A stretch of 64,000 nucleotides of DNA from Erginobacter sp964587835 (GCA_964587835.1 CAZPMN010000008.1:1-64000), one strand, 5' to 3'; shown: positions 23,734-30,666, counted from the first letter of the stretch. The notes: generated by a model not told the origin, from the letters alone. Numbers and translations are program-made.

Positions 23734-24633
23734 ATGACTGGAGAGCAGAGTACCCCGCTTCTGGAATGGTTGGATCCGAGCGGGCGGAAGATCGGTCTCG
23801 GCGGCGGGGGAAGGCCGCTTTTAATGGGGATCGTCAACCTTACCCCCGACTCCTTCTACGACGGCGGAAGATATCCGGACCCGGCGGCCGGGATCGCCCG
23901 GGCACGGGAACTGGTCCGGGCCGGGGCGGACATCATCGATCTGGGCGGCGAGTCGTCGCGCCCGGGGGCGAAAGCGGTCGCTGCCGCCGAGGAGCTGGAG
24001 AGGGTAATTCCAGTAATCGAGGGGCTGGCCACCCGGATTCCGGTTCCGATCTCAATTGACACCTGGAAGGCGGAGGTGGCCGCGCGGGCCTTGGAAGCGG
24101 GGGCGCAGATCGTCAACGACATCAGCGCCCTGCGTTTCGATCCGGAGATGGCCTCCGTGGTGGCTTCCGCAGCCGGGCCGTACGTGATGATGCATATGCT
24201 CGGGACCCCGCGGAATATGCAGGAAAACCCGGTTTACCGGGACGTTCTCGGGGAGATCGGGGATTTCTTTTCCCAGGGTTTGGCCCGGGCGGAGGCCGCC
24301 GGGATTTCCCGGTCCCGGATCATCATCGACCCCGGGATCGGGTTTGGGAAGACCCTGGAGCATAACCTGGAGATTATCAACGGGCTGGCGGCATTCCGCC
24401 AACTGGGCCGTCCGGTCCTGGTCGGTCCCTCCCGGAAATCGTTTATCGGGCAGATCCTCGGCCGCGGGCCGGACGATCGTCTCTGGGGGACGGCCGGGGC
24501 GGTGGCGGCCGCGGTTATGCGGGGTGCGGACATCGTCAGGGTTCACGATGTCGATGGATTGAAAGACCTGGTCGCCGTAGCCGCCCGGATCCGGGATGCC
24601 GCCCGGCCCGGCAACGGACCGGGCGTAAATTGA
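23734..24633 (+). CDS. folP: Dihydropteroate synthase
   Basis: Condenses p-aminobenzoate with 6-hydroxymethyl-dihydropterin diphosphate in folate synthesis; the sulfonamide target. 299 residues forming a TIM barrel. The signatures are MGIVNLTPDSFYDGG (~30-44), GADIIDLGGESSRPGA (~66-81), SIDTWKAEVA, INDISALR-like VNDISALRFD, and DPGIGFGKTLEHN with the conserved lysine. SRKSF near the C-terminus binds pterin and phosphate. It starts 30 bp after ftsH with GGGAGG upstream and is followed by cdaA, in the common ftsH-folP-cdaA arrangement. Confidence 0.96.
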   Translation: MTGEQSTPLLEWLDPSGRKIGLGGGGRPLLMGIVNLTPDSFYDGGRYPDPAAGIARARELVRAGADIIDLGGESSRPGAKAVAAAEELERVIPVIEGLATRIPVPISIDTWKAEVAARALEAGAQIVNDISALRFDPEMASVVASAAGPYVMMHMLGTPRNMQENPVYRDVLGEIGDFFSQGLARAEAAGISRSRIIIDPGIGFGKTLEHNLEIINGLAAFRQLGRPVLVGPSRKSFIGQILGRGPDDRLWGTAGAVAAAVMRGADIVRVHDVDGLKDLVAVAARIRDAARPGNGPGVN

Positions 24634-24664
24634 ACTGATGAGAATAAATTAGGGTTGAGAGCAG

Positions 24665-25405
24665 ATGTCCACCTACCTCACATCCGGGCTGGAGATTGCA
24701 ATCCTGGTGGTCATCCTCTACTACTTCCTCGTCTTCGTCCGGGCGACCGGGGCGGTCCAGGCCCTGAAGGGCTTGGCCCTGCTGGGCCTGGCCTTCGGCC
24801 TGGCTCGGCTGATCCGGCTGGACGTCCTCTCCTCCCTTTTTGTCCGGACCATACCCTATCTCTTCCTTGCCTTTGTGATCATCTTCGCCCCCGAGCTTCG
24901 CCGGGCCCTGGCCGAGCTGGGGCGGAGAAGATTCTTCAGCAACGTCTCGATCGGGGACCGGGTGGTTGACGCCCTGGTCGCCGCGGCGGTGGAGTTGTCC
25001 CGGAAGAAGATCGGGGCCCTGATCGCGGTTCAGCGGGATATCGGTCTCGGCGTCTGGGTCCAGTCCGGGGTGCATATGGACAGCGAGATCTCCCAGAAGC
25101 TGCTGGTCAGTATCTTTCAGCCCTTCGGTCCCCTCCACGATGGGGGGGTGGTGATCAGGGGCGACAAGATCGAAGCCGCCGCCTGTCTCTTCCCCTTCTC
25201 CCGGAAAGGGATGCCGGTCGACGGACTGGGGATGCGGCATAAAGCCGGACTGGGCCTGGCTGAGGCGACCGACGCCCTGGTGATCATCGTTTCCGAGGAG
25301 AAGGGCACCATCTCGGTGGCCTTCCAGGCCCGACTCCACCGCGATATCTCGGAAGAACAATTACGCGGTATGCTGACGGAAAATCTTCATCTGAGGCGCA
25401 GTTGA
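24665..25405 (+). CDS. cdaA: Diadenylate cyclase CdaA (DacA)
   Basis: Makes cyclic di-AMP from two ATP at the membrane; c-di-AMP controls potassium and osmolyte transport and wall homeostasis. 246 residues: three N-terminal helices (~7-25, 34-50, 62-76), then the DAC domain. The catalytic motifs are present but variant: GPLHDGGVV (DGG at 159-161 instead of DGA) and MRHKAG (191-193 instead of RHR). SEEKGTIS and the downstream helix are normal. The next gene encodes the YbbR-type regulator CdaR and overlaps it, as in Firmicutes. Confidence 0.92.
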   Translation: MSTYLTSGLEIAILVVILYYFLVFVRATGAVQALKGLALLGLAFGLARLIRLDVLSSLFVRTIPYLFLAFVIIFAPELRRALAELGRRRFFSNVSIGDRVVDALVAAAVELSRKKIGALIAVQRDIGLGVWVQSGVHMDSEISQKLLVSIFQPFGPLHDGGVVIRGDKIEAAACLFPFSRKGMPVDGLGMRHKAGLGLAEATDALVIIVSEEKGTISVAFQARLHRDISEEQLRGMLTENLHLRRS

Positions 25406-26367
25406 GAATGATGTGGGAAAAGCTGAAAACCTGGTCCCGGCACAACCGGTTTCTCAAAGTTCTGGCCCTGGTTATCGGGGTGGTTGTCTGGCTGATCGCC
25501 TCCCGCCTGGTTTACGATAAGGTTATCCTGACCGTTCCGATCGAGTTGCAGGTGGGTGAAGGGATGACGGTGAAGGCGATTGACCCCCCGATGGCCACCG
25601 TTACCCTCGAGTATCCCCGGGAGATGGTGACTCCGCTGGCCGCCCGGGAAATCGAACTGAAGATCGTTCACGACATTTCCTCCATTGCCACCCCGGGGAC
25701 CATTGTCTTCAATCTTGAAGACCGGGACGTCCGCCGCCCCGCCCGATTCCGGGTGGCCGGTCTAGATCCGAGTCGGGTTACCGCCGAGCTCGACCGGATT
25801 GGGGAAAAGGTGCTTCCGGTCAAAGTCAACTACCGGGGGAGGCCACGTCGCGGCTACCGGGTGATTGAGGCTCGGGTCTTCCCTCCTGAAGTCAAGGTGA
25901 CCGGCCCGGCCAGTATCCTGGAGGGGATGACCGAAATCGAGACGGAACCAATCGCGATCATGGGGCGCCAGATCACCTTTGATACCCAGGTTCCCCTCCA
26001 GCCGGTCAGTTCCTTCTCCCGGGAGCCGGTTCTCGAGGTCAATGTCAACGTGATGATAGGCCGGGAATTGACGGCCAGGGTCTTTAAAAAGATCCGGGTC
26101 GATATCCTGAAGAATTCCGCCCGCTTTGATCAGGTTCTGTTGGAGCCGAAAGAGGTTGATCTATATCTGAGAGGGCCCGAACCGACGATGGAGACCCTGG
26201 ATGCTTCCGCTTTCCGCGTCTACGTTGATATCATCGGCCTGGAGACGGGGACCTGGGAACTCCCCCTCCAGACCGCCTTTCCCCCCGATGTCGTCCTGGA
26301 ACGGTCCGATCCTCCCCGAGTCAAGATCTCACTCGACCGCGGTTCGGTCGCGCCCCGCCAGCCCTGA
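25402..26367 (+). CDS. cdaR: YbbR-domain protein, CdaR-like regulator of CdaA
   Basis: 321 residues with one N-terminal helix (~14-32, VLALVIGVVVWLIAS) and about three YbbR-type beta repeats outside the membrane, seen as recurring strand patterns ending in VTVEYP/VKVTGP-like segments (VTLEYP, PPEVKVTGPAS, PKEVDLYLRGP). In Firmicutes CdaR binds CdaA and modulates c-di-AMP output; the same pairing is inferred here from the overlap. The frame opens with TTG at 25402, overlapping the cdaA stop, but the ATG at 25408 with GAGGCG upstream is an equally good start. Confidence 0.87.
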   Translation: MRMMWEKLKTWSRHNRFLKVLALVIGVVVWLIASRLVYDKVILTVPIELQVGEGMTVKAIDPPMATVTLEYPREMVTPLAAREIELKIVHDISSIATPGTIVFNLEDRDVRRPARFRVAGLDPSRVTAELDRIGEKVLPVKVNYRGRPRRGYRVIEARVFPPEVKVTGPASILEGMTEIETEPIAIMGRQITFDTQVPLQPVSSFSREPVLEVNVNVMIGRELTARVFKKIRVDILKNSARFDQVLLEPKEVDLYLRGPEPTMETLDASAFRVYVDIIGLETGTWELPLQTAFPPDVVLERSDPPRVKISLDRGSVAPRQP

Positions 26368-26369
26368 CC

Positions 26370-26394
26370 TAAAATTTTTCGGAGAAAAATTTTA
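26370..26394. promoter_or_regulatory. AT-stem palindrome covering the pdxJ ribosome-binding site
   Basis: TAAAATTTTTC-GGA-GAAAAATTTTA is a perfect 11-bp stem. The loop and adjacent base form GGAG, the only Shine-Dalgarno-like sequence before pdxJ, and the last stem base is the A of the first ATG. When folded it would hide both the binding site and the start. Confidence 0.65.
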
Positions 26395-27110
26395 TGATGA
26401 TTAAACTGGGAGTAAATATCGATCACGTGGCCACGATCCGCCAGGCCCGGCGGGGCCGGGAACCGGATCCAGTCTGGGCGGCGGCGGTCTGTGAATTGGC
26501 CGGGGCGGATATCATCACCGTCCACCTGCGGGAAGACCGCCGGCATATCCACGACCGGGACCTGAGGCTGCTCAGGCAGACCGTGGGGGCCAAGCTCAAC
26601 CTGGAGATGGCCGATACGGAGGAGATTGTGGGGATCGCCCTCGAGGTCCGGCCGGAGCAGGTGACCCTGGTCCCGGAAAAACGGCAGGAGGTTACCACGG
26701 AGGGGGGTCTCGACGTCCGGGGAAATCTGGATTCGCTCTCGACGGCGTCGGAGAAGTTCCGGCGGGCCGGGATCCTGGTCAGCTACTTCATCGACCCCGA
26801 CTTCGACCAGCTGGAAGCAGCCCGGGCCGCCGGCGGTGACTTCGTGGAACTGCACACCGGCGCTTATGCCAACGCTTCCGGGGAGGCGGCGGTGGAGAAG
26901 GAACTTGCGCAGCTGCGCGCTGCCGCCGTTCGGGGGAAGGAGCTGGGATTGCGGATCAACGCCGGCCACGGTCTCAACTATCTCAACGTGAAACCGGTCC
27001 GTCAACTTGCCGGTCTCGAGGAGCTCCACATCGGTCACAGCATCATCTCCCGGGCCGTTTTCTCCGGCCTCGACCGGGCGGTGCGGGATATGCTTGCTCT
27101 CCTCCTTTGA
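26394..27110 (+). CDS. pdxJ: Pyridoxine 5'-phosphate synthase
   Basis: Final ring-closing step of DXP-dependent vitamin B6 synthesis, joining 1-deoxyxylulose-5-phosphate and 3-hydroxy-1-aminoacetone-phosphate; a homo-octameric TIM barrel. 238 residues. Signatures: KLGVNIDHVATIRQARRG at the N-terminus (start at 26394 or the second ATG at 26397), DIITVHLREDRRHI with active-site His/Arg, LNLEMA, LVPEKRQEVTTEGG and INAGHGLN. The RBS lies in a palindrome loop. The stop TGA is part of a TTGACAGGATCAACC repeat, so the repeat abuts or made the gene end. Confidence 0.96.
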   Translation: MMIKLGVNIDHVATIRQARRGREPDPVWAAAVCELAGADIITVHLREDRRHIHDRDLRLLRQTVGAKLNLEMADTEEIVGIALEVRPEQVTLVPEKRQEVTTEGGLDVRGNLDSLSTASEKFRRAGILVSYFIDPDFDQLEAARAAGGDFVELHTGAYANASGEAAVEKELAQLRAAAVRGKELGLRINAGHGLNYLNVKPVRQLAGLEELHIGHSIISRAVFSGLDRAVRDMLALLL

Positions 27111-27168
27111 CAGGATCAACCTGATGGAAAAACTAATTTAGACAGGATAACAGGATTTACAGGATATA
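27107..27168. repeat. ACAGGATAA-family repeat at the pdxJ stop
   Basis: TTGACAGGATCAACCTGATG includes the pdxJ stop codon, and GACAGGATAACAGGATTTAC follows at 27141-27160. A relative lies at 6572-6602. The rest of the 229-bp gap up to acpS shows only this and the short paired-hairpin relative. Confidence 0.65.
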
Positions 27169-27285
27169 AATTCATCTGTCGGAAGATCGGCAGTGAATAA
27201 ATTGTCAGTTGTCATAGTCTGTTCCAATAATCTCCGGGTAATATCCACTCCCCATCCCGTCAATCCTATTATCCCGTCTGTTAAA

Positions 27286-27332
27286 TACTGCAACTACTGC
27301 AAGTCCCGAACGAAGTGAGGGACGATCCAACA
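27286..27332. repeat. Short paired-hairpin repeat before acpS
   Basis: ACTGCAAGTCCCGAACGAAG, TGAGGGACGATCCAACAG. It shares the GATCCAACA terminus and hairpin-with-arms plan of 6949-7034. It ends 7 bp before the acpS ATG and leaves no Shine-Dalgarno sequence there. Confidence 0.55.
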
Positions 27333-27339
27333 GAATATT

Positions 27340-27726
27340 ATGGTTCTGGGAATCGGAGTCGATATCATCGAGATCCGCCGGGTGGAGAAACTGCTGGCGA
27401 AGTGGGGGGAGAGGTTCTGGCAGCGAATCCTGCTTCCGGAGGAGATCGCTTACTGCCGCCGGAAGAAATACCCCGGTCCACACCTGGCCGCCCGGATCGC
27501 GGTCAAGGAAGCGGTCTTGAAAGCGTTCGGCGAGGGCTGGACGGAAAAGATCGGCTGGAAGGATATCCTGGTCGGCCGCTCGACCAAGGGGCAGCCCCGG
27601 GTCTCGCTGACCGGCAAGGGCCGGAAGCTGCAGCGGGAGATGGGGGTGGCCGAGGTTTTGGTCAGTCTCTCCCACGCCGACAGTTACTCGGTGGCGGCGG
27701 CGGTCCTCTGCGGGAAGCAAATCTGA
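27340..27726 (+). CDS. acpS: Holo-[acyl-carrier-protein] synthase
   Basis: Transfers 4'-phosphopantetheine from CoA to apo-ACP, activating fatty acid synthesis. 128 residues, the normal trimeric AcpS size. GIGVDIIEIRRV carries the Mg2+-binding Asp near residue 8. HLAARIAVKEAVLKAFG carries the second acidic ligand and the CoA-phosphate-binding Lys. VSLSHADSYSVAAAV closes the domain. No Shine-Dalgarno is visible; a repeat ends just before the start. The stop TGA is the start of a TGAATATCCAATGTTC repeat. It sits between pdxJ and nnr, a common order. Confidence 0.94.
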   Translation: MVLGIGVDIIEIRRVEKLLAKWGERFWQRILLPEEIAYCRRKKYPGPHLAARIAVKEAVLKAFGEGWTEKIGWKDILVGRSTKGQPRVSLTGKGRKLQREMGVAEVLVSLSHADSYSVAAAVLCGKQI

Positions 27727-27850
27727 ATATCCAATGTTCAACAAGGAATATCCAATGAAGAAGGAACGATAGCGACTCTTGTCCGGGAAAACAATTTCGG
27801 GATACCGGCACTGGAAAATTGGATATTCCTTGTTGGCTATTGATTATTGG
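27724..27850. repeat. GAATATCC repeats, inverted pair
   Basis: TGAATATCCAATGTTCAACA begins on the acpS stop codon and repeats as AGGAATATCCAATGAAG. At 27817-27850 the inverse ATTGGATATTCCTTGTTGGC appears, so the gap between acpS and nnr could fold into a large hairpin. A third copy lies at 45040-45078. Confidence 0.75.
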
Positions 27851-27868
27851 AGAGAGAAAGGGTAAGGA

Positions 27869-29458
27869 GTGAAGATCGTCACCCCCCAACAGATGCGGAA
27901 CCTCGATCGGGAGGCGATCGAGGGATGCGGAATCGCCGGCTGGATCCTGATGGAGCGGGCAGGAGCGGCCGTGGCGGCGGCGGCCCGGGAGCTTCTCCGG
28001 AGCGGCGTCCCGGATCCGCTGGTGGTCATCCTGGCCGGGAAGGGGAACAACGGCGGCGACGGCCTGGTGGCCTCCCGCCTCATTTCCGCGGAAGGGATCC
28101 GGACTCGGACCTTCCTCCTGGCCCGGGGGAGGGATCTGTCGGGAGACGCGGCCCTTAACCGAATCCGCCTCTTTCGTGCCCGCCGGGCCCCGATCGAACT
28201 GACGGAGGAGAAAGAGCTGCCCGACCTGGAGGCCGCCCTGGCCCGGGCTGATCTCATCGTAGATGGGATCTTCGGAACCGGTTTCTCGGGTCCGGCCCGG
28301 GGATTACCGGCCCGGGTGATCACGCTGGTCAACCGTGCCGCTGCCCGGTTTCCCGCAACCCGGGTTTTGGCCATCGACATTCCTTCGGGGTTGGACGGCG
28401 AGTCGGGCCGGACGGAAGGGGAGGCGATCAGGGCCGATCGGACAGTAACAATGGGCTTGGTCAAGACCGGGATGGTCCGGGGAAAGGGGCTGGACCTCTG
28501 CGGGAGGATCACGGTGGCCGACCTCGGTTTCCCGGCCGAACTGGTCGCTGGGGTAGAATCGGATCGAGAGGTGATCGTTCCGGACGAGCTGACTTCCCTG
28601 CTGGTGCGCCGTCCGGCTTCCGCCCACAAAGGCATCTACGGCCGGCTGCTGATTGTCGCCGGATCGCCGGGAATGACTGGGGCTGCCGTTTTGGCCGCCC
28701 GGGCGGCCTTGGTGGCTGGAACCGGCCTGGTGACGGTGGGGGTGCCCCGGAGCCTGAGCCCGGTTCTGGAGGCAATGGTCGCCGAGGCGATGACCCTACC
28801 GCTGCCGGAGACGGCTGAGGGGACGCTTTCCGAGGAGGCCCTTGACCCGGTCCTTGAGTTCTGCCGTCGGGCCGACGCGCTCGCCCTGGGGCCGGGACTC
28901 TCCCGCCACCGCCGGACCGGCCGGCTGGTTCGGTCGCTGGCCAGGAAATGCCCCGTCCCCCTGGTTATCGACGCCGACGGGCTCAACCTGCTTTCCGGTC
29001 GGCTCCGGGTGTTGAGAAAGTCCCGCTCGCCGCTGATCCTTACGCCTCACCCGGGGGAGATGGCCCGCCTGGCCGGGTCGGAAGAAGCCGGATCAAGCGC
29101 TGACCGGGCGGAGGCCGCCCGCCGTTTCGCCCGAAAACACGGTCTGACCCTGGTCCTGAAAGGGGCCGGCACGGCGATCGCCGCCCCCGCCGGCCCGGTC
29201 TGGATCAACCTCACCGGTAACCCGGGTATGGCCACCGGTGGGAGCGGTGATCTTTTGACCGGGTTGATCGGCGGCTTCCTGTCCCAGGGTTTGTCCGGAC
29301 CGGACGCCGCCAGACTCGGGGTATTTGTTCACGGGGCCGCCGGCGATCGGGCCGCGGCGCGTCGGGGGATGATCAGTCTCACCCCCACCGATCTTCTGGA
29401 AGAATTCCCGGCCGTCTTCACCAGGATCTTCCCCTGGAATATCCCCCCGCTGGCGTAG
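27869..29458 (+). CDS. nnr: Bifunctional NAD(P)H-hydrate epimerase / ADP-dependent dehydratase
   Basis: Repairs hydrated NADH/NADPH. 529 residues with a GTG start (27869) beside AAGGAG. The N-terminal epimerase (YjeF_N, ~1-215) has LAGKGNNGGDGLV and GIFGTGFSG. The C-terminal ribokinase-like dehydratase (~230-525) has HKGIYGRLLIVAGSPG, LGPGLSRH, LTPHPGEMARL and NPGMATGGSGDLLTG. The last 10 bp overlap tRNA-Thr(TGT): the TAG stop is U8-A9-G10 of the tRNA. The C-terminal residues WNIPPLA may have arisen by read-in to the tRNA. Confidence 0.95.
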   Translation: MKIVTPQQMRNLDREAIEGCGIAGWILMERAGAAVAAAARELLRSGVPDPLVVILAGKGNNGGDGLVASRLISAEGIRTRTFLLARGRDLSGDAALNRIRLFRARRAPIELTEEKELPDLEAALARADLIVDGIFGTGFSGPARGLPARVITLVNRAAARFPATRVLAIDIPSGLDGESGRTEGEAIRADRTVTMGLVKTGMVRGKGLDLCGRITVADLGFPAELVAGVESDREVIVPDELTSLLVRRPASAHKGIYGRLLIVAGSPGMTGAAVLAARAALVAGTGLVTVGVPRSLSPVLEAMVAEAMTLPLPETAEGTLSEEALDPVLEFCRRADALALGPGLSRHRRTGRLVRSLARKCPVPLVIDADGLNLLSGRLRVLRKSRSPLILTPHPGEMARLAGSEEAGSSADRAEAARRFARKHGLTLVLKGAGTAIAAPAGPVWINLTGNPGMATGGSGDLLTGLIGGFLSQGLSGPDAARLGVFVHGAAGDRAAARRGMISLTPTDLLEEFPAVFTRIFPWNIPPLA

Positions 29459-29520
29459 CTCAATGGAAGAGCAGCTGATTTGTAATCAGCAGGTTGGAGG
29501 TTCGACTCCTCTCGCCAGCT
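29449..29520 (+). tRNA. tRNA-Thr (anticodon TGT)
   Basis: Full cloverleaf: acceptor GCTGGCG/CGCCAGC with discriminator T, D-arm GCTC...GAGC, anticodon arm CTGAT-TTTGTAA-ATCAG, and T-arm GGAGG-TTCGACT-CCTCT. CCA is not encoded. The first ten bases overlap the end of nnr. The last three bases (GCT) start the palindrome at 29518-29560. Confidence 0.96.
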
Positions 29521-29560
29521 TTTATTTTCCCCGGGCCTCCGGCTCGGGGAAAATAAAAGC
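29518..29560. repeat. AT-stem palindrome at the tRNA-Thr(TGT) 3' end
   Basis: Perfect 16-bp arms (GCTTTTATTTTCCCCG and its complement) around an 11-nt loop. The outermost GCT is the tRNA's own 3' end, so the 3' arm ends AGC. There is no T-run after the stem, so it is not a standard terminator. Confidence 0.8.
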
Positions 29561-29639
29561 TTGGGAGGAATACTCTATCGATATCGGTTGGGTTTTTAAC
29601 CTTGCCCTGAAATTGGACATCGGATAGGATTCCCCCACA

Positions 29640-29668
29640 ATAAAATTTTTCCGCAGGGAAAATTTTAT
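29640..29668. repeat. AT-stem palindrome before tRNA-Tyr
   Basis: ATAAAATTTTTCC-gca-GGGAAAATTTTAT, 13 bp with one G-T pair, ending 1 bp before the tRNA-Tyr start. Same core as the elements after tuf and fusA. Confidence 0.7.
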
Positions 29669-29669
29669 A

Positions 29670-29751
29670 GGGGAGATACCGAAGTGGCCAAACGGGGCAG
29701 ACTGTAAATCTGCTGGCTATGCCTTCGGAGGTTCGAATCCTCCTCTCCCCA
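29670..29751 (+). tRNA. tRNA-Tyr (anticodon GTA)
   Basis: Class II tRNA with acceptor GGGGAGA/TCTCCCC, anticodon loop CTGTAAA (GTA), a long variable arm (TGGCTATGCCTTC region) and T-arm GGAGG-TTCGAAT-CCTCC. Discriminator A; CCA is not encoded. A palindrome starts at the next base. Confidence 0.95.
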
Positions 29752-29791
29752 TTTTATTTTTCCCCGCCGAGGAAGGCGGGGAAAAATAAAA
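29752..29791. repeat. AT-stem palindrome after tRNA-Tyr
   Basis: Perfect 17-bp arms, TTTTATTTTTCCCCGCC and complement, with a 6-nt loop, starting right after the discriminator base. A separate true terminator lies further on at 29833-29867. Confidence 0.8.
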
Positions 29792-29832
29792 ATCTGAAGA
29801 ATACTGCATCCGGAATGCTTGATTGAATAATA

Positions 29833-29867
29833 GGTACCGGGGGGCGGCCCGGTGCCTTTTCTTTGTT
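29833..29867 (+). terminator. Rho-independent terminator between tRNA-Tyr and tRNA-Gly
   Basis: Stem GGTACCGGG / CCCGGTGCC (one G-T pair), loop GGGCGG, then TTTTCTTTGTT. This is the clearest canonical terminator in the window. It shows that the AT-stem palindromes are a different class of element. Confidence 0.8.
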
Positions 29868-29869
29868 CC

Positions 29870-29941
29870 GCGGGCGTAGTTCAATGGTAGAACACGAGCC
29901 TTCCAAGCTCGTTACGTGGGTTCGATCCCCATCGCCCGCTT
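29870..29941 (+). tRNA. tRNA-Gly (anticodon TCC)
   Basis: Acceptor GCGGGCG/CGCCCGC, anticodon arm CGAGC-CTTCCAA-GCTCG (TCC), T-arm GTGGG-TTCGATC-CCCAT, discriminator T, no CCA. The gene is intact, but unlike the tRNA-Thr and tRNA-Tyr genes it is not directly followed by a palindrome. The palindrome instead follows a second partial copy of its 3' end (30051-30067). Confidence 0.94.
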
Positions 29942-29981
29942 GAATTACCAGGGTTTTTGATTAAACCGGAATCGGAAGAAT

Positions 29982-30067
29982 GTGGGTTCTCAGGCACCCC
30001 CGATGTCCATCGGGGGCGCCTGATCCGGCACCGCCGGAGGCGGTGACGGAGATTCCCATCGCCCGCT
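29982..30067 (+). repeat. Split tRNA-Gly 3' copy with 61-nt double hairpin in the T-loop
   Basis: GTGGGTTC (29982-29989) equals the tRNA-Gly T-arm 5' half. A 61-nt insert follows (29990-30050): hairpin 1 TCAGGC...GCCTGA with a CCCCCGAT/ATCGGGGG stem, hairpin 2 CACCGCC-gga-GGCGGTG. The T-loop then resumes with GATTCCCATCGCCCGCT (one base different from the intact tRNA). The same plan occurs after tRNA-Trp at 32522-32605. Confidence 0.85.
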
Positions 30068-30107
30068 TATTTTACAAAAGTGGTAATACCACTTTTGTAA
30101 AATAAGC
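30065..30107. repeat. Perfect 43-nt palindrome after the partial tRNA-Gly copy
   Basis: Arms of 21 bp (GCTTATTTTACAAAAGTGG and on) around a single A. The first GCT is the end of the partial tRNA copy. It is the longest-armed member of the 3'-end palindrome family. Confidence 0.85.
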
Positions 30108-30335
30108 GTTGACGCCGTCGCTTTGCGGCGCCGGGGTACTGGTTTCAACGCTGGAAGACTATGATTTTACGCGTTGAGAGAGGCCGGCGAGTCAAGGCAA
30201 TATCGGTTTTGAGCTTGGGTTCAATCGTGTTCTCAAGATCATTAGCACGGAGATGATAACCCCCGGTCCCCGGCGGAGCCGGGGGCCGGGCCGCAAAATA
30301 AAAAATAATCCGCCCAGATTAATTTTTATTTTTTG
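30108..30335. other. Gene-free stretch with hairpins before the tRNA-Thr/tuf promoter
   Basis: No gene is visible. AGCGTTGA...TCAACGCT brackets a CGCCG/CGGCG stem at about 30103-30161. A very stable hairpin CCCGG-t-CCCCGGC-gga-GCCGGGG-g-CCGGG lies at 30262-30290, without a T-run. AT-rich sequence at 30294-30335 runs up to the promoter and could act as an UP element. Confidence 0.5.
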
Positions 30336-30363
30336 TTGACTGGAAGCGGGAGTTTGCTACTAT
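30336..30363 (+). promoter_or_regulatory. Sigma70-like promoter for tRNA-Thr(GGT)-tuf
   Basis: TTGACT (30336-30341), a 16-bp spacer, and TACTAT (30358-30363), with an AT-rich upstream stretch. It would give a ~200-nt leader (30370-30569) before the tRNA. The leader has GATTGT/ACAATC and CTGAG/CTCAG pairings that exclude each other. Confidence 0.7.
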
Positions 30364-30569
30364 GGCGCGCTCGCATTTTTCTATGCGGACGGAATTGGTG
30401 CGCCTCCAGATAGCTCAGCAATCATACCTTCGCGCAGGTCGGCCGGCCGGGAGTAGCGATTGTCTGACGGCGGGCTGAGCCCTGAACAATCTCAGTTCGG
30501 CTGGCGAGATGGGGGCTTTGTGTATCGGGCGGTCCGGGTTTTCTTCGGGCCGGCGGTGGTGGTCAAGGT

Positions 30570-30642
30570 GCCCTTGTAGCTCAGTCGGCAGAGCGCGTCC
30601 TTGGTAAGGACGAGGTCATCGGTTCAATTCCGATCAAGGGCT
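30570..30642 (+). tRNA. tRNA-Thr (anticodon GGT)
   Basis: Acceptor GCCCTTG/CAAGGGC, D-arm GCTC...GAGC, anticodon loop TTGGTAA (GGT), T-arm TCGG-TTCAATT-CCGA, discriminator T, no CCA. It is the first stable RNA of the tuf transcript, a common tRNA-tuf arrangement. Its terminal GCT starts the next palindrome. Confidence 0.95.
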
Positions 30643-30666
30643 TATTTTTCCTGCGGAAAAATAAGC
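30640..30666. repeat. AT-stem palindrome at the tRNA-Thr(GGT) 3' end
   Basis: GCTTATTTTTCC-TGC-GGAAAAATAAGC: 12-bp perfect stem and 3-nt loop, with the tRNA's last three bases as the outer stem. It has the same size and loop as the elements after tuf and fusA. Confidence 0.8.

Noticed and set aside
29942..30067. A prophage or genomic island integrated at tRNA-Gly
   Set aside because: The distance between the two tRNA 3' copies is about 110 bp and holds no gene; only a minimal non-coding element is possible.
30164..30240. Degenerate tRNA near GGGTTCAATC
   Set aside because: A T-arm-like string is present, but no acceptor or anticodon arm can be built around it.
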